Source of the DNA: Singulisphaera sp. GP187 | GTDB taxonomy: Bacteria > Planctomycetota > Phycisphaerae > Phycisphaerales > SM1A02 | DNA: 64,000 nucleotides | Direction of reading: 5' to 3' | Assembly: GCA_945869475.1 (NCBI GenBank) | Contig: CAMBOV010000002.1 | Location: 124,001-188,000, forward strand | Shown: piece by piece, positions 58,673-64,000 of the stretch | Numbering within the stretch: the first letter of the stretch is position 1 | How the letters are laid out: the number at the start of each line of letters is the position of its first letter | Made by a program: the position numbers and the translations under genes | Notes under the pieces: generated by a model | Databases searched by the model: none | Seen by the model: only the letters and a program-made list of their open reading frames with translations | Told to the model about the DNA's origin: nothing

Positions 58673-59614
58673 TCAAGGCGCGGGGGCGCTGATGATGACG
58701 TCGTCGAACTGCGGGACCGCTACGAGCTCAACGACCTGATGCACCATCCGAAGTTCCTCAGGAGACCCCTTCACGAAAATTGTTCCAGTCGGTCGATGCA
58801 GTTTGATTTGGAACTCTGGACTTCGCCCCATCACTTCGAGCCCCGTATCGATCGCAGCGAGAATGCTGTCTTGAGATTTTTCGATCAGCTCCACTTCGTT
58901 GGGAATCGATCGTTGCGTTCCGTCAATTTTGTAGACCGCACTTTGCGGAGCTTGGCGCACCACCGGACTGGATGATTGATTCGGAAAGACCGTCCTCTCG
59001 ATCAACATGACTCGGCTCTCGGTATGAGGCGACTTTGGTTGACCGCGCCAGGAATCGTCGGCAACTTCAATGCTGAACGACACAGGTTGATCGACCATGA
59101 GCTTTGGAATCAACGTGGCGACTGTTTCGAAACCGACTGCACGAAGTTTCGTTTTCACCATCCGCAACTTGAGCAATTCTGGGTCGGTCACCACAACATT
59201 CAGCACGAATCCTTCCTCAACGAATGCCGCCTCGATACACGCGAGCGTCTCGCCGAGTGTCGGGCCGGTCTCCAGATCGAACGGAGGCACTCCCTTTCCT
59301 ATCCGATACTGTTCGAACTTTCGAGCGAGATCCTCAATCGTAAGAACGCCGTCCGGTGGGCCCGTGAGGATGATTGACCGACCGGTCATCGACATTGTTA
59401 CGCCAGCGTCCCTCGCAGCTACGCCCAATGAATTGACCATTGGCTCCACTGCCCCCCTCAACTGAATTGTCTTGGTCTCTTGCTTGGAGAGTGGCTCGCT
59501 CGGCTGCGCAGGTGCGTTTGGCGGCGCAGGTTCTTGGGCGAGGGATCGCTGGGATGAAAGCCCAAGAGCAAGAGCGAGGGCGAGTGAGAGAATTGTTTGA
59601 ATGGTTGTGTGCAT
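58673..59614 (-). CDS. Exported protein with secretin-N-like region, unknown function
   Basis: This is 313 residues from the ATG at 59614. A GGAGG ribosome site sits 7 bases upstream, so the start is firm. A signal peptide (ILSLALALALGLSSQRSLAQ) is followed by a Pro/Ala linker, then LRGAVEPMVNSLGVAARDAG. The C-terminal part has TGTIFVKGSPEELRMVHQVV, reminiscent of the small N-domains of secretins, where 'GSxEEIxxVxxLI' is common. No secretin barrel is seen. It may be a periplasmic binding or scaffold protein. It follows the sigma-factor pair on the same strand. Confidence 0.65.
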   Translation of the reverse strand: MHTTIQTILSLALALALGLSSQRSLAQEPAPPNAPAQPSEPLSKQETKTIQLRGAVEPMVNSLGVAARDAGVTMSMTGRSIILTGPPDGVLTIEDLARKFEQYRIGKGVPPFDLETGPTLGETLACIEAAFVEEGFVLNVVVTDPELLKLRMVKTKLRAVGFETVATLIPKLMVDQPVSFSIEVADDSWRGQPKSPHTESRVMLIERTVFPNQSSSPVVRQAPQSAVYKIDGTQRSIPNEVELIEKSQDSILAAIDTGLEVMGRSPEFQIKLHRPTGTIFVKGSPEELRMVHQVVELVAVPQFDDVIISAPAP

Positions 59615-59702
59615 AGAGAGCCTCCAATAGAAGAACGGAGGCGACTGGGAGATTTCGTCGCCTTCTCTCACGCAAAGTTCGACGAAAGCGACGTCGCGAA
59701 AT

Positions 59703-60557
59703 CTAGTTCGGCGTCGTCGCAGATCTCTGTGGAGCCGCAGCAGGACGGCCACGCGAATCTTTCGTATCGGGAGCGTTTGGCGTTCCAGGAACTGGTGGAA
59801 CCGTGGGGGATGGTCGCCGCGCCAATGGTGATGGTTGCAGTTGTGACGGCAGCGGCACGTGCTTCCATGGCAGCGTCGCAATCGTGAAGTCTTTCGTGGT
59901 TGCGCCACGGCGAATTGTCAAGACGATCGACTCGCCTGCGGTCATCGTTGTAAGCCGCTGACGAATATCCGCGGGAGAAGCAGGTGATTTTCCGTCGATC
60001 GCCGTGACGAGATCGAAGTCTTCGACGCCAGCGAGGTAGCCGGGTGATTGATCAAGAACAGCCACGACAAGGGCGCACGTCGCCGCATCACCACCGAGTT
60101 GTTTGACGAGGGCTGGGCCTGGACTCTCGAATCGCACTCCAATCATGACCGGCGGATGTTCCTTTGGTTGCGGAATCGCGATGGTCTGCAGTACGACCCC
60201 AGCACTGCTGATGATCTCGACGGCACTCTCAGTGCGCCGCAGGTGCTCCTTTGCGACGCGAGTTCCATCAATTGAAACTCGAACCTCTTCGCCCACGAAT
60301 TCAACGTCGATGCGAGGAGTGGCAACTGGCGGCGGCGGTTCTGCGGCGACTGGCTCAGTCACCACCACGAGCTCAGCCGCAACAATGGGCTCGGCCACAA
60401 CGGGCTCGACCACAACGGGCTCGACCGCAACAGGCTCGGCTGGCGGAACATCGACCGCGGCGGCGCCGACCTCTCCCGGTCGTGGACTCTGATCCGAGGC
60501 GCATCCAACAAGAGCCGCAAGAGTGAACGTGATGATGAGCGCAATGCGTGGCATCAC
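59703..60557 (-). CDS. PDZ-domain lipoprotein
   Basis: This is 284 residues. The lipobox is LAALVGC. A Pro/Val/Glu linker follows, with 4-5 EPV-type repeats that come from a 15-base DNA tandem around 60385-60445. The last 150 residues form a PDZ domain: IGVRFESPGPALVKQLGG, LDQSPGYLAGVEDFDLVTAI, DGKSPASPADIRQRL and ESIVLTIRRGATTKDF. PDZ domains in exported proteins bind the C-terminal ends of partner proteins. No protease domain is fused, so this is a membrane-anchored adaptor. It lies 88 bases from the exported secretin-N-like gene. Confidence 0.8.
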   Translation of the reverse strand: MMPRIALIITFTLAALVGCASDQSPRPGEVGAAAVDVPPAEPVAVEPVVVEPVVAEPIVAAELVVVTEPVAAEPPPPVATPRIDVEFVGEEVRVSIDGTRVAKEHLRRTESAVEIISSAGVVLQTIAIPQPKEHPPVMIGVRFESPGPALVKQLGGDAATCALVVAVLDQSPGYLAGVEDFDLVTAIDGKSPASPADIRQRLTTMTAGESIVLTIRRGATTKDFTIATLPWKHVPLPSQLQPSPLARRPSPTVPPVPGTPNAPDTKDSRGRPAAAPQRSATTPN

Positions 60558-60584
60558 TCGAGGCTACCCGTACTATCGGCAGCG

Positions 60585-61103
60585 ATGCGGACTGCGTTGT
60601 GTTCTCTCGTTGCGATTGTGGTGATGTGCGGCGGTTGCGCTGCGACAATTCCGACACTGCTCGATGGCGGCATTGCGTACCCGTATGGACCCAAGGCCTT
60701 CAACATTCATCCGCTGAGTCGTCTCACAGGCGCACAACCCAGCGAACTCTCAACTCTCTGGCTCTGTGTCGAGTTCACCGATATCGACCATCAGACGACG
60801 CGTGCGACGGGCACGGTCTTGGCGCGAATCAGAGTTCCAGGGCGACCCGAGATCGAGCAGTCGTTCGACCTCAACGACCTCACGTTGAACAACGAACTCT
60901 GGGATCGCCCCACGCGCATGTACCAACTGCGATTTCAGATTGACCCACCGCTCGCGGATGCGCGGCGAGCCGCCGTCGCAGTTGAGGTGCGCTGGACTCC
61001 CGTCAACGCGGCGCCGGCGGAGGAGCGGGGAGAGGTGCGGGCGCCGGAACCTCGCGCTTCGGTGCCGTCGGCGGGGCATACTTCTGATCGTATTTCGCCT
61101 TGA
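60585..61103 (+). CDS. Lipoprotein, unknown function
   Basis: This is 172 residues. The lipobox CGGC (ALCSLVAIVVMCGGC) is at the N-terminus. The body is beta-rich (TLWLCVEFTDIDHQTTRATG, RIRVPGRPEIEQSFDLND, MYQLRFQIDPPLADARR). The last 35 residues lie antisense to the end of the amidohydrolase gene and are rich in Pro/Ala/Glu. The frame ends at 61103 with a convergent overlap of 101 bases. No family is recognised. It is divergent from the PDZ lipoprotein gene and may share a promoter region of about 27 bases with it. Confidence 0.6.
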   Translation: MRTALCSLVAIVVMCGGCAATIPTLLDGGIAYPYGPKAFNIHPLSRLTGAQPSELSTLWLCVEFTDIDHQTTRATGTVLARIRVPGRPEIEQSFDLNDLTLNNELWDRPTRMYQLRFQIDPPLADARRAAVAVEVRWTPVNAAPAEERGEVRAPEPRASVPSAGHTSDRISP

Positions 61104-62373
61104 GTTCAGTCTGATGGCTTCGAAGTTCGATCGTGCGTCCGTCGATCCACGCACGCTGAACATTCGTCGTGACTTCAAGAGGATCCCCATCGAGTAAGAG
61201 CAGTGTGCCGCTTCGTCCCACTGCGATCGTTCCATAGCGCGCGTCGACTCCGGCGAGTTGCGCAGGCACACGTGTGATTGCGGCGATCGCCTCGTCGCGG
61301 GGCAATCCAAATGCAGCAGCCATTGCCGCATGGTGCACAAGATTGCGATCATTAGATGGCTCGTCGCCGGTCGCGATCGCGACCGTGATTCCTTTGGATG
61401 CCAAGCGCGCGGGAAGGGTGTACGCACTGTCATAGTCGTCGTGGTCGAATCGCGGCAATCGCAAGACTCCTTGCACGATGACCGGCACCTTGTGTGTGCG
61501 AAGCAGGTCGGCGACCGCGGGTGCTCCATCACCACCCACGATGATTGGCTTCATCGCGCGCGCGATTGCCCACAAAACGGCCGACTCAATCTGGCCACTG
61601 CTCGCCGCCTCGATGAACAGCGGTCGACTTCCGTCGAGCACATCACGAAGTCGATCGAAGCGCAGGTCGAGCGGCAGGGATGGGTCAGCTGTGCGCGCAC
61701 GAACGTACGCCTGCGCAGCGTCGAAGAAGTCATCGAATGCACGAAGCGTGGTGCGTCGTTGTTTCTCTTGTTCATCGGCACTCTTCGAGGTGAACCACCG
61801 AGGCGCAGGCTCGGTCGCGGGCCATCGAAGCACGGTGCCAGCGTCGGGCACGACGGCGAGTTCGTCGGTGGTCCATCCATCCAGTCGAATCAAACTCGCT
61901 TCGCCGCTGAGACTCCCACCCTGAGGAAAGACGATCGCCATCAGAACGCCCCCCATGCGCGCGACTGGAAGCAGATTGCTGTCAGGATTCACGGCGAGCC
62001 ACGCCGAAGCCTCCGGATGAAAATCACCAAACTCAGCGCGGTCGTCCGTCGCGCGCACTTGAAGCGTCTCGACCAAACCAAGCGTCGTCGCTGCAGAGAT
62101 GAAGCCAGGGGTGACGTGCATGCCACGCGCATCAATGCGCACAGCGTCTGCTGGTGGTGGCTCGCCGGTTGCGCCGCGGGCTTCTCCACTGCCGAGCGCG
62201 ACAATCGTGCCCGCGTCGATGATGAGATATCCATCGGAGATCGTGGTCGCTCCAGCAACGGCGGTGTGAATGGTCGCGTGCTCGATGATGATTGGACGGG
62301 TTTGCGGCGGCGCTGGAACAAGCGTGCTCTGCGCGATGACCGATGCAAGAACCGTGGTGAGAGTCAGAATCAT
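61003..62373 (-). CDS. Amidohydrolase-like exported protein
   Basis: This is 456 residues from the ATG at 62373, which overlaps the upstream stop (ATGA). AGGAGG lies about 8 bases upstream. A signal peptide (MILTLTTVLASVIAQS) precedes an imidazolonepropionase-like amidohydrolase fold: IIIEHATIHTAVAGATTISD and VRIDARGMHVTPGFI, with GRSGTLLLLDGDPLEVTT near the end. The HxH metal motif that should follow GFI is absent (it reads SAATTLG), so catalysis is doubtful. The coupled upstream gene encodes a related protein that keeps HSH. The pair may form a heterodimer or act together. Confidence 0.85.
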   Translation of the reverse strand: MILTLTTVLASVIAQSTLVPAPPQTRPIIIEHATIHTAVAGATTISDGYLIIDAGTIVALGSGEARGATGEPPPADAVRIDARGMHVTPGFISAATTLGLVETLQVRATDDRAEFGDFHPEASAWLAVNPDSNLLPVARMGGVLMAIVFPQGGSLSGEASLIRLDGWTTDELAVVPDAGTVLRWPATEPAPRWFTSKSADEQEKQRRTTLRAFDDFFDAAQAYVRARTADPSLPLDLRFDRLRDVLDGSRPLFIEAASSGQIESAVLWAIARAMKPIIVGGDGAPAVADLLRTHKVPVIVQGVLRLPRFDHDDYDSAYTLPARLASKGITVAIATGDEPSNDRNLVHHAAMAAAFGLPRDEAIAAITRVPAQLAGVDARYGTIAVGRSGTLLLLDGDPLEVTTNVQRAWIDGRTIELRSHQTELKAKYDQKYAPPTAPKREVPAPAPLPAPPPAPR

Positions 62374-64000
62374 CGTGCAACCTCCTCGCAACCGCAGACG
62401 CCGGCGCGACTCAACGTCCGAAGATCAAGTCCACGCCGCCAGAGATCGAGATAGGCATCTTCGCGCGTGCTGAGCATGCGTTCTCGCAAGCGAGTTGGTG
62501 GTGGTATCGCAGGTTTTTCATCCTTTAGAGGCGCCGCACCATCGACAGGCTTTCCAACTTGCAACGCCGCAACGATCAGTTGCTGTCGCAGTAACTCGCG
62601 ACCAGGCCGCGCAGCGAGGTCGTCCGCGCGATCAAAGCGCTTCGTGCCTTCAATCCACGTCTGCTCACAGAGACTGAGCGGACTCAGCGGATCGCCCGAC
62701 CAGAGAACAAGGTCAGCATCCTTTCCGACCTCGATGCTGCCTGTGCGATTGCCAATGCCGAGTTGACGCGCGGGATTGATCGTGACGAATTCGAGCGCGC
62801 GCGCCGGCGAGAGATTTCCGTACTTCACAGCCTTCGCCGATTCTGTATTGAGATGGCGCGCGAGTTCGCTCGAATCAGAATTGAACGACATGAGCACTCC
62901 CTGACCCTGCATCATCGCACCGGCCCACGGAATCGCATCCATCACTTCCATCTTGTACGCCCACCAATCACTGAAGCACGATCCACCAGCGCCGTGTCGC
63001 GCGATGGCGTCTGCGACCTTGTAGCCCTCGAGAATGTGCTGAAACGTTCCGATTCTGAAACCGAATTCGTCGGCGAGATGAATCAACATCAAGATTTCAT
63101 CCTGTCGGTAGGAGTGACAGTGGATGATGCGCGTGCCATCGAGTATCTCAGCGAGTGTTTGCAATTCGAGATCGACGCGCGGTGCGGCCTCACTCGGCTG
63201 CGCACCGACACGCGCGGCGGCAGCGAGCGTCGCGTAAGCCCTGTGCGCGGCGGCATACTCACGCGCCGCGCGAAAACGGTCACGCATATACGCCTCGACA
63301 CCCATTCGCGTCTGTGGGTATCGACCCTTAGGGCGCACCACGTTCTCACCAAGCGCGAACTTGATTCCAGGAAGAGCTCCAGCGACAGGCCACTCTGCGA
63401 CGGGTGATCCCCATTTCAATTTAACGACACTATTCTGACCACCGATTGGATTGGCGCTTCCATGCAGTTGGTTCGCGCAGGTGAGGCCGCCCGCGAGTTC
63501 GCGATACCACCCGACATCATCAGGATCGATCACATCATTGACGCGAACCTCAGCGGTGCACGCTTGGGTCCACTCGTTGACGTCACCATCGATGCCTGTG
63601 TGACTGTGGCAGTCGATGAGTCCAGGTGTGATGTGTCGACCAGCGCACTCGACGACGCGACCTCCAACGGGCGCAGCGAGGGCCTTTCCGATCTGCACGA
63701 TGAGACCATCTTTCACGAGCACATCGGTGTGCGGCCGAATGCCATCGGGCGAACTTGTCCAGAGTGTGGCGTCGCGAAAAAGCACATGTTCTTGCGCTGG
63801 AACAGCCGCGAGTCCAAAGTCGCCCACGGGCTGCGTGAGTGTTATTTTTGGACGCCCCTTCGTCGCATCTGCAACTTTCTTTGGCTCATCCGCTGGCGCG
63901 GCTGTCGCAACGAATTGCGAGGTGCTTCCGTCGGGCGAGAGCGCTTCGATGCGCAGTGCACCAAGATCGATGCGCATCGTGCAGCGGATGGGTCCAACGA
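62370..64000 (-). CDS. Amidohydrolase family protein (5' partial)
   Basis: The frame is open through the right edge of the window, so the true N-terminus is outside. The visible 540 or so residues begin in a domain with LRIEALSPDGSTSQFVA. The amidohydrolase core follows: VLVKDGLIVQIGKALAAPVG, ITPGLIDCHSHTG (the HxH metal pair), IIHCHSYRQDEI and VTINPARQLGIG. Near the end GSIEVGKDADLVLWSGDPLS is typical. Planctomycete proteins of this kind have an extra N-terminal domain of several hundred residues. It would hydrolyse a cyclic amide or similar bond, probably outside the cytoplasm. It is translationally coupled to the smaller amidohydrolase-like gene. Confidence 0.85.
   Translation of the reverse strand, partial: VGPIRCTMRIDLGALRIEALSPDGSTSQFVATAAPADEPKKVADATKGRPKITLTQPVGDFGLAAVPAQEHVLFRDATLWTSSPDGIRPHTDVLVKDGLIVQIGKALAAPVGGRVVECAGRHITPGLIDCHSHTGIDGDVNEWTQACTAEVRVNDVIDPDDVGWYRELAGGLTCANQLHGSANPIGGQNSVVKLKWGSPVAEWPVAGALPGIKFALGENVVRPKGRYPQTRMGVEAYMRDRFRAAREYAAAHRAYATLAAAARVGAQPSEAAPRVDLELQTLAEILDGTRIIHCHSYRQDEILMLIHLADEFGFRIGTFQHILEGYKVADAIARHGAGGSCFSDWWAYKMEVMDAIPWAGAMMQGQGVLMSFNSDSSELARHLNTESAKAVKYGNLSPARALEFVTINPARQLGIGNRTGSIEVGKDADLVLWSGDPLSPLSLCEQTWIEGTKRFDRADDLAARPGRELLRQQLIVAALQVGKPVDGAAPLKDEKPAIPPPTRLRERMLSTREDAYLDLWRRGLDLRTLSRAGVCGCEEVAR

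Noticed and set aside
61258-62454. 398-residue plus-strand frame opposite the amidohydrolase-like genes
   Set aside because: It overlaps amidohydrolase coding sequence and has an Arg/His-rich shadow composition.

Overview
The window reads as chromosomal DNA of a planctomycete, most likely of the Phycisphaerae side of the phylum. This is inferred from content: a secreted metalloprotease ending in dockerin-like calcium repeats, the tail of a cupredoxin-bearing membrane dehydrogenase, a MoxR/DUF58/von Willebrand operon ending in a squalene-cyclase-fold protein, a DUF6677-type membrane protein, an isolated dnaA, and an ECF sigma factor with a one-pass partner. The DNA is moderately GC-rich and tightly packed. 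Many genes are joined by ATGA/GTGA overlaps. I found no rRNA, tRNA, CRISPR array or complete insertion sequence.

Layout. 1-4.9 kb: end of a copper protein, a GT2 glycosyltransferase, a UDP-sugar dehydrogenase with three small membrane-anchored proteins, and deoC. 5-9 kb: metalloprotease with a coupled small gene, and a cation diffusion facilitator. 9-17.4 kb (minus strand): two multipass membrane proteins, a ThuA-like protein, an HlyD-type adaptor, a TolC-type outer-membrane protein, and a pair of aldehyde dehydrogenases that looks like a split ALDH16. 17.4-22.4 kb: ROK kinase with an OprB-like porin, lgt, trpD and an MscS channel. 22.4-24.9 kb: an AT-richer accessory patch with a palindrome, an integron-like signature, a sigma-factor relic and a two-gene nucleotidyltransferase module. 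25-28.7 kb: comEC, whose frame runs antisense through the 3' end of an NPCBM-like gene.

27.5-40.6 kb holds one minus-strand operon: MoxR ATPase, DUF58, two BatA/VWA membrane proteins, a 1418-residue coiled-coil membrane protein, a terpene-cyclase-fold protein and an NPCBM-like protein. It probably builds or remodels an envelope-associated complex. dnaA follows, with two DnaA-box-like sites between it and moxR. 42-49 kb: an MBL hydrolase, an Hpt protein with a PleD-like diguanylate cyclase, recO, an M16 peptidase, PilZ, lipA and a lipoprotein. 49-54.8 kb: htpX, lemA, a DEAD-box helicase and small membrane proteins. 54.8-57.6 kb: a seven-iron ferredoxin, an 18-residue Lys/Ala peptide gene with its own terminator, dapB, and a second M16 protein. 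57.7-64 kb: an ECF sigma factor with its membrane partner, exported proteins and two amidohydrolases, the last cut by the window edge.

The most interesting observations are: two M16 proteins with complementary loss of catalytic parts, which suggests a heterodimer encoded at separate loci; the split ALDH16-like pair; the tiny Lys/Ala peptide gene; the long comEC antisense tail; and the accessory patch at 22.4-24.9 kb.
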